Source: Pseudomonas sp. HMWF032
Lineage (GTDB): Bacteria > Pseudomonadota > Gammaproteobacteria > Pseudomonadales > Pseudomonadaceae
Direction: 5' to 3'
NCBI RefSeq assembly: GCF_003060885.1
Contig: NZ_QAIG01000008.1
Location: forward strand, 1 to 64,000
DNA length: 64,000 nucleotides
Part shown: in pieces, positions 43,575-52,341 of the stretch
Position numbering within the stretch: the first letter of the stretch is position 1
How the letters are laid out: the number at the start of each line of letters is the position of its first letter
Made by a program: the position numbers and the translations under genes
The notes under the pieces: generated by a model
Databases searched by the model: none
The model's input: the letters and a program-made list of their open reading frames with translations, nothing else
Told to the model about the DNA's origin: nothing

Positions 43575-43790
43575 ATGCCAGCCGTCAAAGTTAAAGAGAA
43601 CGAACCCTTCGACGTAGCTCTGCGTCGTTTCAAGCGCTCCTGCGAAAAAGCCGGTGTTCTGGCTGAAGTTCGCAGCCGTGAATTCTACGAAAAGCCAACT
43701 TCCGAGCGTAAGCGCAAAGCAGCCGCTGCTGTTAAGCGTCACGCCAAGAAAGTGCAGCGCGAGCAGCGCCGCAGCGTTCGCCTGTACTAA
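43575..43790 (+). CDS. rpsU: 30S ribosomal protein S21
   Basis: Small basic ribosomal protein of 71 aa ([18 protein letters not shown]...; tail [11 protein letters not shown]) that helps base-pairing of mRNA with the 16S 3' end. Start fixed by the conserved N-terminus; the frame is open far upstream inside tsaD but that is an artefact. First gene of the macromolecular-synthesis operon. Two hairpins separate it from dnaG. Confidence 0.97.
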   Translation: MPAVKVKENEPFDVALRRFKRSCEKAGVLAEVRSREFYEKPTSERKRKAAAAVKRHAKKVQREQRRSVRLY

Positions 43791-43812
43791 TTCGTACACG
43801 CAACGTCTGGAT

Positions 43813-43884
43813 GCCCGCTTTTAGCGGGCTTCGCTTTAAGACTCCGCGCCACCTCCGGGTGACGATCGGAGTCTTTTAGTTTTT
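43813..43884 (+). terminator. Double hairpin between rpsU and dnaG
   Basis: A small hairpin (GCCCGC 43813-43818 with GCGGGC 43824-43829) is followed by a second (AAGACTCCG 43838-43846 with CGGAGTCTT 43867-43875) and a T-rich tail. It resembles the partial terminator known after E. coli rpsU, which lowers dnaG expression relative to S21. Confidence 0.75.
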
Positions 43885-43930
43885 GCTTCTCTCTGGTCTG
43901 CACGCAGGTGCAACAGTATTCTGAGCGCCT

Positions 43931-45913
43931 ATGGCCGGCCTGATCCCACAGTCTTTTATCGATGACCTGCTCAACCGCACCGACATCGTCGACGTGGTCG
44001 CCTCACGCATCCAGCTGAAAAAGGCCGGCAAAAACTACACCGCCTGCTGCCCCTTCCATAAAGAAAAAACCCCCTCGTTCAGCGTCAGCCCGGACAAACA
44101 GTTCTATTACTGCTTTGGCTGCGGCGCCGGCGGCAACGCCCTGGGTTTTGTCATGGACCATGACCAACTGGATTTCCCCCAGGCAATCGAGGATCTGGCC
44201 AAGCGCGCCGGCATGGAAGTGCCTCGCGAGGAAGGCGGACGCAACAACAAGCCACGCCAACCCACCGACTCACCGCTATACCCACTGCTGACTGCCGCCG
44301 CCGAGTACTACAAACAGGCACTGAAAAATCACCCACAGCGCAAAGCCGCGATTGACTACCTGAAAGGCCGAGGCCTGTCCGGCGAAATCGCTCGCGACTT
44401 CGGCATGGGCTTCGCGCCGCCAGGCTGGGACAACCTGCTCAAACAACTGGGCGGCGACAGCCTGCAGCAAAAAGCCATGATCGATGCCGGCCTGCTGATT
44501 GAAAACGCCGAAAGCAAACGCGTGTACGACCGCTTCCGCGACCGCATCATGTTCCCGATCCGCGACAGCCGCGGCCGGGTGATTGCCTTTGGCGGCCGCG
44601 TACTGGGCGACGAAAAGCCGAAATACCTGAACTCACCGGAAACCCCCGTCTTCCATAAAGGCCAGGAGCTCTACGGCCTGTTCGAGGCACGCAAACACAA
44701 CCGCGACCTCGACGAGATCATGGTGGTCGAAGGCTATATGGACGTCATTGCCCTGGCCCAACAAGGCCTACGCAATGCCGTCGCCACCCTCGGCACCGCC
44801 ACCAGCGAAGAGCACCTCAAGCGTCTGTTTCGCGTCGTACCCAGCGTGTTGTTCTGCTTCGATGGTGACGCCGCCGGACGCAACGCCGCCTGGCGCGCCC
44901 TCGAGGCGACCTTATCGAGCCTGCAGGACGGCCGCCGCGCGCGCTTTCTATTCCTGCCCGACGGCGAAGACCCGGACACCCTGGTACGCAGCGAAGGCAC
45001 CGACGCCTTCCGCGCACGGATCAACCAGCACGCTCAGCCACTGGCCGACTACTTCTTCCAGCAACTCAGCGAAGAAGCCGACCCGCGCTCACTGGAAGGC
45101 AAAGCCCACCTGATGACCCTGGCCGCGCCGCTGATCGACAAGATCCCTGGCAACAACCTGCGCACCCTGATGCGCCAGCGCCTGAGCGAAATCACCGGAC
45201 TGTCCGGCGAAGCCCTGCAGCAAATGGCGCCAACTGCGCGCAGCAGTCAGCCAAGCCAGAGCAGCGCACCGCCTAGCGACTACCCGGATTACCCACAAAT
45301 CCCCGACAGCGCCTATTACGATGTCGAACCGAGCCGCAACGAATACGAAAACCCCAGCCCCGCGCCACAGTTCGAACACAACAGCGGAAAAGGCAAGGGC
45401 AACTGGAAGAAAGACGGCGGCAAATGGAGCAAGAAAGGCCAAGGCGAGTTCGCCCCGCGCGCGCCACGTACCGCTGTCAGCGTCGAATCACCCCACCTGA
45501 GCGCACTGCGCACACTGCTACACCATCCGCAACTTGCACAGAAAGTCGAAGATGTAAGCCACTTCGCCGCCGAAGACGACACCTACGCCCAGCTGCTGGT
45601 CGCCCTGCTCGGCGCACTGCAGAAAAACCCCAAGCTGCGCTCACTGCAACTGATTGCACGCTGGCATGGCACGGAGCAAGGCCGCCTACTGCGCGCGCTC
45701 GCGGAAAAGGAATGGCTGATTTCAGTAGACAACCTTGAACAACAGTTTTTCGACACTATAACTAGTCTTGTAGCCCGCCAACGTGAGCGCAGCCTGGAAC
45801 ATTTGCTGCGCAAAGCCCGTCAAAGCGAGTTGAGCGCAGAAGAGAAAAATCAGCTGCGCAGCTTGCTGAGCCGTAATGCATCACCGGTAACCCCGAGTTC
45901 AACTGGCGCTTAG
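43931..45913 (+). CDS. dnaG: DNA primase
   Basis: Makes RNA primers for replication. A 660-aa protein: N-terminal CHC2 zinc domain (CCPFHKEKTPSF, YYCFGCGAGGN), TOPRIM core (VVEGYMDVIAL, FCFDGDAAGRNAA) and a C-terminal DnaB-helicase binding region. A Pro/Ser/Asn/Lys-rich linker at about 430-515 separates the last two. It is longer than E. coli DnaG (581 aa) mostly because of this linker. Confidence 0.96.
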   Translation: MAGLIPQSFIDDLLNRTDIVDVVASRIQLKKAGKNYTACCPFHKEKTPSFSVSPDKQFYYCFGCGAGGNALGFVMDHDQLDFPQAIEDLAKRAGMEVPREEGGRNNKPRQPTDSPLYPLLTAAAEYYKQALKNHPQRKAAIDYLKGRGLSGEIARDFGMGFAPPGWDNLLKQLGGDSLQQKAMIDAGLLIENAESKRVYDRFRDRIMFPIRDSRGRVIAFGGRVLGDEKPKYLNSPETPVFHKGQELYGLFEARKHNRDLDEIMVVEGYMDVIALAQQGLRNAVATLGTATSEEHLKRLFRVVPSVLFCFDGDAAGRNAAWRALEATLSSLQDGRRARFLFLPDGEDPDTLVRSEGTDAFRARINQHAQPLADYFFQQLSEEADPRSLEGKAHLMTLAAPLIDKIPGNNLRTLMRQRLSEITGLSGEALQQMAPTARSSQPSQSSAPPSDYPDYPQIPDSAYYDVEPSRNEYENPSPAPQFEHNSGKGKGNWKKDGGKWSKKGQGEFAPRAPRTAVSVESPHLSALRTLLHHPQLAQKVEDVSHFAAEDDTYAQLLVALLGALQKNPKLRSLQLIARWHGTEQGRLLRALAEKEWLISVDNLEQQFFDTITSLVARQRERSLEHLLRKARQSELSAEEKNQLRSLLSRNASPVTPSSTGA

Positions 45914-45927
45914 GTGCGTTGCTCGGG

Positions 45928-45933
45928 TATAAT
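45928..45933 (+). promoter_or_regulatory. Possible internal -10 before rpoD
   Basis: A perfect TATAAT at 45928-45933 lies in the dnaG-rpoD gap, 48 bp ahead of rpoD. I see no good -35. The context GTATAATCCGC also occurs at the tRNA-Ile promoter. Confidence 0.35.
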
Positions 45934-45980
45934 CCGCGGCTTGTTTTTTGCCCGCCAAGACCTTCAGTGGATAGGGTGTT

Positions 45981-47825
45981 ATGTCCGGAAAAGCGCAACA
46001 GCAGTCTCGTTTGAAAGAATTGATCAGCCGCGGTCGTGAGCAGGGTTACCTGACTTACGCGGAGGTCAATGACCACTTGCCGGAGGATATTTCCGACCCG
46101 GAACAGGTGGAAGATATCATCCGCATGATCAACGACATGGGGATCAACGTATTCGAGAGTGCTCCGGATGCGGACGCCCTGTTGTTGGCGGAAGCCGACA
46201 CCGACGAAGCCGCCGCGGAAGAAGCGGCGGCTGCACTCGCGGCCGTTGAAACCGATATCGGCCGAACCACCGACCCGGTGCGCATGTACATGCGCGAAAT
46301 GGGCACGGTGGAATTGCTAACCCGCGAAGGCGAGATCGAAATCGCCAAACGCATCGAGGAAGGCATCCGCGAAGTCATGGGCGCTATTGCCCACTTCCCC
46401 GGCACTGTCGACAGCATTCTCGCCGAATACAACCGCGTCACCACCGACGGTGGTCGCCTGGTTGAAGTGCTCAGTGGCTACATCGATCCAGATGACGGCA
46501 TCGTACCAGCCGAAGCTGCCGCCCCCCTGCCGGTGCAGGATGGTGAAACGGCTGACGAGAGCGACGACGACGACGCAGAAGCCAGTGACGACGAGGAAGA
46601 AGAAGGCGACGGCGGCCCAGATCCAGAAGAAGCACTGCGCCGCTTCACCGCGATTGGCGAAGCACTTGAGCTGGCCAAGAAAGCCCTGAAAAAGCATGGC
46701 CGCAACAGCAAGCAGGGTGACGCTGCGCTGAAGGACATGGCCGAGCTGTTCATGCCAATCAAGCTGGTGCCCAAGCAGTACGATTCCCTGGTTGTAAGAG
46801 TGCGCAGCTCCCTTGAGCGCTTGCGCGGCCAGGAACGCGCCATCATGCAACTGTGCGTACGTGACGCTCGCATGCCCCGCGCCGACTTCCTACGCCTGTT
46901 CCCTGGCAATGAAGTTGACCAGACCTGGGCAGAGCAACTGGCCAAAGGCAAGGCCAAATACGCCGAAGCCATCGGCAACCTGCAAGGTGATATTCAGCGC
47001 TGCCAGCAAAAGCTGTCTGCCCTGGAAGCCGAGTGCGAGCTGAGCCTGGCTGAAATCAAGGACATCAACCGTCGCATGTCGATCGGCGAGGCCAAGGCCC
47101 GTCGCGCGAAGAAAGAGATGGTTGAAGCGAACTTGCGTCTGGTGATCTCCATCGCCAAGAAGTACACCAACCGCGGCCTGCAGTTCCTCGACCTGATTCA
47201 GGAAGGCAACATCGGCCTGATGAAGGCGGTAGACAAGTTCGAATACCGTCGCGGCTACAAGTTCTCGACCTATGCAACCTGGTGGATCCGCCAGGCGATC
47301 ACTCGCTCGATTGCCGACCAGGCGCGCACCATCCGTATTCCGGTGCACATGATCGAGACCATCAACAAGCTCAACCGCATTTCCCGGCAGATGCTGCAGG
47401 AAATGGGTCGCGAACCGACCCCGGAAGAGCTGGGTGAACGCATGGAGATGCCTGAGGACAAGATCCGCAAGGTACTGAAGATCGCCAAAGAGCCGATCTC
47501 CATGGAAACACCGATCGGTGACGACGAAGATTCGCACCTGGGCGACTTCATTGAAGACTCCACCATGCAATCGCCTATTGATGTGGCGACCGTGGAAAGC
47601 CTCAAGGAAGCCACCCGCGAAGTACTCTCCGGCCTCACCGCGCGTGAAGCCAAGGTACTGCGCATGCGCTTCGGCATCGACATGAATACCGACCACACCC
47701 TTGAGGAAGTCGGTAAGCAGTTCGATGTAACCCGCGAGCGGATTCGTCAGATCGAAGCCAAGGCGCTGCGCAAGCTGCGCCACCCGACGAGAAGCGAGCA
47801 CCTGCGCTCCTTCCTCGACGAGTAA
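45981..47825 (+). CDS. rpoD: RNA polymerase sigma factor RpoD (sigma-70)
   Basis: Housekeeping sigma factor. The 614-aa protein has region 1.1, region 1.2 ([20 protein letters not shown]), an acidic non-conserved insert (about 175-215, long Asp/Glu run), region 2 ([34 protein letters not shown]), region 3 and region 4 helix-turn-helix ([20 protein letters not shown]). A strong terminator follows the stop. Confidence 0.98.
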   Translation: MSGKAQQQSRLKELISRGREQGYLTYAEVNDHLPEDISDPEQVEDIIRMINDMGINVFESAPDADALLLAEADTDEAAAEEAAAALAAVETDIGRTTDPVRMYMREMGTVELLTREGEIEIAKRIEEGIREVMGAIAHFPGTVDSILAEYNRVTTDGGRLVEVLSGYIDPDDGIVPAEAAAPLPVQDGETADESDDDDAEASDDEEEEGDGGPDPEEALRRFTAIGEALELAKKALKKHGRNSKQGDAALKDMAELFMPIKLVPKQYDSLVVRVRSSLERLRGQERAIMQLCVRDARMPRADFLRLFPGNEVDQTWAEQLAKGKAKYAEAIGNLQGDIQRCQQKLSALEAECELSLAEIKDINRRMSIGEAKARRAKKEMVEANLRLVISIAKKYTNRGLQFLDLIQEGNIGLMKAVDKFEYRRGYKFSTYATWWIRQAITRSIADQARTIRIPVHMIETINKLNRISRQMLQEMGREPTPEELGERMEMPEDKIRKVLKIAKEPISMETPIGDDEDSHLGDFIEDSTMQSPIDVATVESLKEATREVLSGLTAREAKVLRMRFGIDMNTDHTLEEVGKQFDVTRERIRQIEAKALRKLRHPTRSEHLRSFLDE

Positions 47826-47829
47826 CACC

Positions 47830-47856
47830 AAAACCCCCGGCCTTGCCGGGGGTTTT
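47830..47856 (+). terminator. Rho-independent terminator after rpoD
   Basis: Perfect 12-bp stem (47830-47841 with 47845-47856) and a 3-base loop, rich in G and C and ending in four T residues. Confidence 0.9.
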
Positions 47857-47985
47857 GCATTAGAGGCCCTCCATCACCTCCAGCGTGAAACCGGATCACC
47901 ACCCTGCTTTCAAACCGCACACCAGAACGACAACCGGACAATTGCACAAAAAAATCAGATCCAGCAGCTCTACACCGTCATCTGA

Positions 47986-48015
47986 TTGGCGCTAAAGAAA
48001 GAGCACCGGTATAAT
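47986..48015 (+). promoter_or_regulatory. Promoter of tRNA-Ile2
   Basis: TTGGCG (47986-47991), an 18-bp spacer and perfect TATAAT (48010-48015), followed by a GC-rich discriminator. The tRNA begins 15 bp after the -10. Confidence 0.6.
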
Positions 48016-48029
48016 CCGCCCGCCTCTGA

Positions 48030-48106
48030 GGGCCCATAGCTCAGTTGGTTAGAGCAGAGGACTCATAATCCTTTGGTCCACGGTTCGAGTCCGTGTGGGC
48101 CCACCA
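48030..48106 (+). tRNA. tRNA-Ile2 (anticodon CAU, expected lysidine-modified)
   Basis: A 77-base cloverleaf with a perfect 7-bp acceptor stem (GGGCCCA/TGGGCCC), D arm (AGCTCAGTTGGTTAGAGC), anticodon loop CTCATAA, T arm GGTTCGAGTCC and encoded CCA. CAU could mean elongator Met or Ile2. C4 and C5 in the acceptor stem pair with G69 and G68, as in E. coli ileX; this and the place after rpoD favour Ile2, read by TilS. Its 3' end is the left boundary of the island. Confidence 0.85.
48061..48106 (+). repeat. attL-like: 3' end of tRNA-Ile2
   Basis: The last 46 bases of the tRNA gene, from the anticodon loop to CCA, recur at 55242-55287 with four mismatches. This is the usual integration target for tyrosine-recombinase islands. 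Confidence 0.75.
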
Positions 48107-48111
48107 CCTTT

Positions 48112-48134
48112 AAAGCCGCGCACTGCGCGGCTTT
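48112..48134 (+). terminator. Terminator of tRNA-Ile2
   Basis: AAAGCCGCGC and GCGCGGCTTT form a perfect 10-bp stem around ACT, followed by Ts. A related hairpin follows the partial tRNA copy at 55291-55315. Confidence 0.85.
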
Positions 48135-48258
48135 TTCATGCCTGCCAAAAGTCCCGCTGAACTTGCTCGTCAAATCCGCCCGAAAAGTGAACTTAGCCAC
48201 AGCGGAAAAATCCCATGGTGCTCAGAATGCCGACACCTCTGGCACAAGGACGACAGCC

Positions 48259-48786
48259 ATGGCAAAACCCGCCTCCCGCCTCAGTGATTTAAATGCGTGT
48301 CCCATCCCAGGGCATGGCACCAACCCGACCACCACTGGTTCGCCTGATGTCTTGATCAACAGCCTGCCGACCTTGCGTGTGGGCGACAGCACGGCCTGCG
48401 GCGATGCGGTCACTGAAGGCATTGGCAGCATCCTGGTCAATGGCAAACCCATCGCGTTTCTAGGCAGTGCCACCGCTCATGGCGGGCTCATCATTACCGG
48501 CTCAGGCGACGTACTGGTCGGCACTCAAGCAGGCAGCGCGCCGTTCAGCGCACCCGAGATACTGCCCAGGCACAGCGAGCAGTATCAGCTGGTAGACAGC
48601 CATAGCGGCCAGCCGGTCGAGGACGCGTTGTATTGCGTGGAGTGCGGCGATGGCCAGCGCTTTGTCGGTTACACCAATGCCTACGGCAACACCGAACGTG
48701 TGTTTACTAAAGATCCGCAAGCCGTGGTTGTTCGTTGGGGTCGAGAGGCCGCCAACCACCTCAAGCAAAAAGGCATTCGCTTCTAA
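48259..48786 (+). CDS. PAAR-domain protein with C-terminal extension
   Basis: PAAR proteins form the sharp tip of the type VI secretion spike and carry effectors. The 175-aa protein has an N-terminal PAAR repeat domain (residues 1-100: the CPIPGHG start, then GSPDVLING-like and VLVNGKPIAFLGSATAHGG-like turns). A C-terminal beta-rich extension follows (YQLVDSHSGQPVEDALY, about 118-175) that may dock the next protein. Start at MAKPASRLSDLNACP. No other T6SS structural gene is in the window, so it is an orphan tip. The next gene starts 11 bp later. Confidence 0.85.
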   Translation: MAKPASRLSDLNACPIPGHGTNPTTTGSPDVLINSLPTLRVGDSTACGDAVTEGIGSILVNGKPIAFLGSATAHGGLIITGSGDVLVGTQAGSAPFSAPEILPRHSEQYQLVDSHSGQPVEDALYCVECGDGQRFVGYTNAYGNTERVFTKDPQAVVVRWGREAANHLKQKGIRF

Positions 48787-48797
48787 GGACAGATGCA

Positions 48798-49829
48798 ATG
48801 ACAGCACCTCATCAGGGCAAAACAAGTGCCCAGCATTCAATACAGCAGATCCCAATTTCTCTTCAGCGTGACTTCATCACCGTTGTCGGTGCCTCACATA
48901 TGACTTTGATGGAGAGGCTGCGAGAACAGAAAGGCAACAAGATGCGCTTTATCAATCAGGGTATTCGGCAAATTCGCCTTTATCCGCCCGCAAGCGCCAA
49001 CGATGCCACCCAGCGCATTTTTCTGATTTTCACCGAAGACTATGAGCGCCCCTTGCTCGATGCAGTGAAGGGTGTGGTCGAAACCCGCTATGGCGCGAAA
49101 TACCGGGAACTCGACTCCATTGCCCAACTGCTCGACTTCATCAACTTACGCATCAGCAAAAAGCGCGAGATCAAGCAGCTCGACCTATTCGCCCATGGCC
49201 TGGTCGGCACCATCGAGTTTGGTTATGAACTGGACAAGGCCGACAGCTACCGCCTGCGTGACGCCCAAGCCCAGATGCTCAAGCCTGAAGCGTTCGACCT
49301 GAGCGCCAAGATTCACTCCTACGCCTGCCGTACCGGCCTTGGTATTCATGCCGACGTACACGTCAGCGAGAGCGAAGACCCACTGTACGAGAAGAGTCTG
49401 GCGCAGTTGATCGCCAACACCGCTCAGACCCCTGTTTGGGCATTCCCGCGGCGCAGCAATTATGACCAGACTTATGGTAACGCCACAGATCGCGCCGGTT
49501 TGGAGGGTGCAAAGCAAAGGGTCCGGGCGGACAAGCTGGCCATGGATCGTTATGAGTTACAGCGCAGCCACTATCAAAAGCGCTTAGCAGCGCATCGTCA
49601 GACCAGCAAAGACGCCAACGCCCAGCTGCCTAATGAGTCGCCCCCAAGACCGCCGCTCAAAACTGCCAGCGCGGAAGATGAAACGCTCGCGCGCCATGCC
49701 AATAGCCGCGATAGATACCAGCAATCCATCGGCTACCCACTGGACGCAGACGGTGCGTTACGCCCCGTACGTGCCGGAGACTCGCCCACTGGGGTACCGG
49801 CCACTTTGCTGGAATACAAACCGTTATGA
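48798..49829 (+). CDS. Candidate caspase-like (clan CD) cysteine peptidase, putative T6SS effector
   Basis: No family recognised by name. Residues 72-135 show a hydrophobic strand (QRIFLIFTEDY), a helix, a second helix and then the strand LDLFAHG (His133). 44 residues later comes the strand IHSYACRTG (Cys177). Hydrophobic strand-His-Gly, a spacer, then hydrophobic strand-Ala-Cys is the signature of clan CD peptidases (caspases, legumain, CHAT), with similar spacing. The C-terminal third (about 255-330) is charged and low in structure. It follows PAAR by 11 bp after AAGGAC, and its stop overlaps the next start. The start at 48798 avoids a longer frame that overlaps PAAR. Effector status is inference from position. 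Confidence 0.6.
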   Translation: MTAPHQGKTSAQHSIQQIPISLQRDFITVVGASHMTLMERLREQKGNKMRFINQGIRQIRLYPPASANDATQRIFLIFTEDYERPLLDAVKGVVETRYGAKYRELDSIAQLLDFINLRISKKREIKQLDLFAHGLVGTIEFGYELDKADSYRLRDAQAQMLKPEAFDLSAKIHSYACRTGLGIHADVHVSESEDPLYEKSLAQLIANTAQTPVWAFPRRSNYDQTYGNATDRAGLEGAKQRVRADKLAMDRYELQRSHYQKRLAAHRQTSKDANAQLPNESPPRPPLKTASAEDETLARHANSRDRYQQSIGYPLDADGALRPVRAGDSPTGVPATLLEYKPL

Positions 49830-50419
49830 GGCGCTTGAACAAGCCGCTGTTATGGAGCATTGCCCTGGCCGCTAGCTTAGCGACGGGGCTTTATCTAAGT
49901 GCCAAGGAGAGCGAGATGCCCAAGAAAATCATGATGTATTACGGCGGTTTCGAAATCGAAGAGATGTTCGATGCCAGCCAGTGGTTTGTCAGTGGCATGT
50001 ATAAACCGCGCAATATTGAAGCAGATGGCGGGGCCAGCAATGACACCATGCTGCGCAGCAAGCCGCTGCCTTTTACAGCGTCCCAATACGCGGAACTACC
50101 TCTGATAGCCAGTAGTGAGTTGCGGGATGAATACCCAGAGCTGGATAGAACGACGCTAATCGACAACCCTCCGGACCTTCGCCAACGTGTTCGTTATGCC
50201 TACAGCGCGTTCGCCGAACCCCACAAGCCCGAGGACTACCACAACATCTACCTGGAGTTAGTCGGCAGACGCTTTGTGGTCACTTTTTCACGCGATGCCC
50301 AGACTGGCGAAAACCTAACCGGGAAATACGTCAGCGAAGTGATCGGGGACTATGCATCCCAAGCCGAGCATCGCAAAGCCTTTGCCGAAATAGCTGAGCA
50401 CGAACGCAAAGCCCGCTAA
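49826..50419 (+). CDS. Hypothetical exported or anchored protein, possible immunity protein
   Basis: Not recognised. The 197 residues start with a basic, hydrophobic segment (about 6-25) that would export or anchor it in the inner membrane. A mixed domain follows with many charged residues (EEMFDASQWFVSGMYKPRN, YHNIYLELVGRRFVVTFSRDAQTGENLTG in parts). The ATG lies within the stop of the putative effector (ATGA), which enforces co-expression as is usual for effector-immunity pairs. A periplasm-facing immunity protein would fit a periplasm-acting toxin, such as the CHAP protein, as well as the upstream one. Confidence 0.55.
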   Translation: MRRLNKPLLWSIALAASLATGLYLSAKESEMPKKIMMYYGGFEIEEMFDASQWFVSGMYKPRNIEADGGASNDTMLRSKPLPFTASQYAELPLIASSELRDEYPELDRTTLIDNPPDLRQRVRYAYSAFAEPHKPEDYHNIYLELVGRRFVVTFSRDAQTGENLTGKYVSEVIGDYASQAEHRKAFAEIAEHERKAR

Positions 50420-50438
50420 CCACCGCCCCGGTCTCACG

Positions 50439-51131
50439 ATGAACAAGCGCCGAATCGCCCTGCTCGCGAGCTGTGTTCTGCTGCCTTCGATCGCTCTGGC
50501 GACGTATGCAGCCGTTACCCGCATCAACCCCAACAACCAGCATGCGGTCGGCGATCAGCTTGATGAGTTGAATGGGGTGGCGATTTACTACAACGGCGGG
50601 GTCAATACCGTGCAGGGGCGCAACCTGAGCAAGGACGGTTACAACCTCGGGCTGCGCTACCAATGTGTGGAGTTTGTGAAACGCTATTACTTCGAACGCC
50701 ATGACCACCGCATGCCCGACAGTTACGGGCATGCCAAAGACTTCTTCGACCCAACGCTCAGTGACGGCAGCCTGAACACCAAACGCGCCATGCTGCAGTT
50801 CCGCAATGGCAGCGCTGCGCAACCGCAAGCAGAAGACTTGCTGGTGTTCGCGCCCACGCTGTTCAACCGCTATGGGCATGTGGCGATTATCGCCAGCGTC
50901 GGCAGCGACTCCTTGCAGATCGCCCAACAGAACCCCGGCCCGTTCGGTCGCTCCAGAGAAGACCTGCCACTCACCCAACGCGAAGGGCGCTGGTACATCG
51001 GCCAAGCCAACGTACTCGGCTGGCTCAGGTTAACGCCGGCCGATGCAATGCTCGCACCTGAGCTGAGCGACATCAATCGAATACTCCGTGGATTTCATCC
51101 AGCGTGGGCATGGCGGCCGACACCACCGTAA
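50439..51131 (+). CDS. Exported CHAP-domain (NlpC/P60-type) amidase-like protein
   Basis: A 230-aa protein with a signal peptide (about 1-24, hydrophobic, then ATYAAV). A CHAP domain follows with candidate nucleophile Cys76 in YQCVEFVKRYYF and His147 in RYGHVAII. This arrangement is like the amidase half of glutathionylspermidine synthase and like T6SS or phage peptidoglycan amidases. It starts 19 bp after the preceding ORF. The Sec-type signal suggests it works in the producer's periplasm or is exported, which is unlike most T6SS toxins. Its end overlaps the convergent XRE gene by 59 bp. Confidence 0.75.
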   Translation: MNKRRIALLASCVLLPSIALATYAAVTRINPNNQHAVGDQLDELNGVAIYYNGGVNTVQGRNLSKDGYNLGLRYQCVEFVKRYYFERHDHRMPDSYGHAKDFFDPTLSDGSLNTKRAMLQFRNGSAAQPQAEDLLVFAPTLFNRYGHVAIIASVGSDSLQIAQQNPGPFGRSREDLPLTQREGRWYIGQANVLGWLRLTPADAMLAPELSDINRILRGFHPAWAWRPTPP

Positions 51132-51324
51132 GCTCAGCGTCGAGGGCCGCCAGCACGCGTGCATAGGCCATCATTCCCACCGAGAGGTCGCCCTTCTCAA
51201 TAGCGATAACCTTTTGCCGGGTGATGCCCGCCAAGGCAGCGAGCGCAGCCTGAGTCAGCCCGCGATTGCCGCGGCGCTGCCGAAGCTGATCGCCGAGGCG
51301 CTGCGTGATGAGGGAATAGTCCAT
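51073..51324 (-). CDS. XRE-family helix-turn-helix regulator
   Basis: An 83-aa protein, mostly one Cro/C1-type HTH (LTQAALAALAGITRQKVIAIEKGD, about 24-48). A short C-terminal tail (MPTLDEIHGVFD) is like HipB-type or R-M controller proteins. Its start codon directly abuts a large inverted repeat (51325-51370), so it is likely autoregulated. It also faces the NERD gene, which it may control. A damaged paralogue, about 76% identical by hand count, lies at 54675-54926. Confidence 0.82.
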   Translation of the reverse strand: MDYSLITQRLGDQLRQRRGNRGLTQAALAALAGITRQKVIAIEKGDLSVGMMAYARVLAALDAELTVVSAAMPTLDEIHGVFD

Positions 51325-51370
51325 GTCATGAATACGTTACTTAATTGATTGAATGTAACGTATACATGAC
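51325..51370. promoter_or_regulatory. Operator palindrome next to XRE gene
   Basis: Arms GTCATGAATACGTTAC (51325-51340) and GTAACGTATACATGAC (51355-51370) are reverse complements with one mismatch, 14 bp apart. The left arm touches the XRE start codon, as expected for an autorepressor site. A related pair of sites precedes the XRE pseudogene. Confidence 0.75.
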
Positions 51371-51426
51371 CCAGCAGAAAATCAACGCCACTGCGGCTAC
51401 TCAGCCAGGGAAGCGCTAAAGGGTTT

Positions 51427-51457
51427 GTGAGCCGAATAGCCGGAATATTCGGCTCAC
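51427..51457. repeat. Perfect 12-bp inverted repeat in XRE-NERD gap
   Basis: GTGAGCCGAATA (51427-51438) and TATTCGGCTCAC (51446-51457) are perfectly complementary across a 7-base loop. No T tract follows on either strand. It could be a second regulator site for the divergent XRE and NERD genes, or an RNA stem in a long leader. Confidence 0.55.
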
Positions 51458-51549
51458 GCCATGAGGCGAATGTCGCCATTTAATACGTTCGTCCATTTGC
51501 GCTTAGTTTCGGTACTATCCGCTTAATTCAGGATTCCGGAGGTTGAGAA

Positions 51550-52320
51550 ATGGACTTCACCCCTATCATCGCCCAGGTCTGGGGCACGCTCGGCTGGGTG
51601 ATCCCGCTGATGCTGATGCTCGGCCTACTCAAGTCGCCTTGGGCCAAGGGCCATATCGGCGAACTCCTGGTGAGGCTGTTTGCCCATTGGCAGCTGGATA
51701 AGCAGACCTACCGCCGCCTGCACAATGTCACCCTGAACACGCCAGACGGCACCACGCAAATCGACCACGTATTCCTTTCGCCCTACGGCATCTTCGTGCT
51801 GGAAACGAAGAACATGAGCGGCTGGATCTTCGGCAGCGAGAATCAGGCACAGTGGACGCAAAAATTCCCTAAGCACACCTTCAAATTCCAGAACCCGCTA
51901 CGGCAGAACTACAAGCACCTCAAAGCGCTGGAAGCCACCCTTGGCGTTAACCCCGAGCACCTGCACTCGGTGATCACCTTTGTTGGCGGCAGCACCTTCA
52001 AAACCGACGTGCCGCCCAACGTGACCCAGGGCATCGGCTTTATCCGCTATATCAAGTCATTCCAGCAGCCGGTATTTAGCGCGGCTGAAGTCGACGCCAT
52101 GCTGCAAGCCCTGCAAACCGGCCGCCGCGCGCCGACCCTCGCCACCCAGCGCGAACATGTGCAAAACCTTAAGCGTCGGAGTGATCCGACAGCTGAGCGA
52201 CAGTGCCCGAAATGCGGCAGTGCGCTGCTGATTCGCACCGTGAAATCAGGGGCGAAAGCGGGGCAGCAGTTTTGGGGATGCTCGGCGTTCCCCAAGTGCA
52301 GAACAATGCAGACTTTTTAA
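51550..52320 (+). CDS. NERD nuclease-related protein with C-terminal zinc ribbon
   Basis: A 256-aa protein: N-terminal transmembrane segment (about 12-28), NERD domain (about 35-150) with the PD-(D/E)XK-like residues Glu38, Asp72 (TTQIDHVFL) and ETK (85-87), and a topoisomerase-type zinc ribbon at the end (CPKCGSALLIRTVKSG, then FWGCSAFPKCR). NERD proteins are often found in accessory and defence DNA. A strong GGAGG precedes the ATG. It may be DNA-processing, but no activity can be assigned. Confidence 0.82.
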   Translation: MDFTPIIAQVWGTLGWVIPLMLMLGLLKSPWAKGHIGELLVRLFAHWQLDKQTYRRLHNVTLNTPDGTTQIDHVFLSPYGIFVLETKNMSGWIFGSENQAQWTQKFPKHTFKFQNPLRQNYKHLKALEATLGVNPEHLHSVITFVGGSTFKTDVPPNVTQGIGFIRYIKSFQQPVFSAAEVDAMLQALQTGRRAPTLATQREHVQNLKRRSDPTAERQCPKCGSALLIRTVKSGAKAGQQFWGCSAFPKCRTMQTF

Positions 52321-52341
52321 ATCACAGATACTAGAGAAGGC

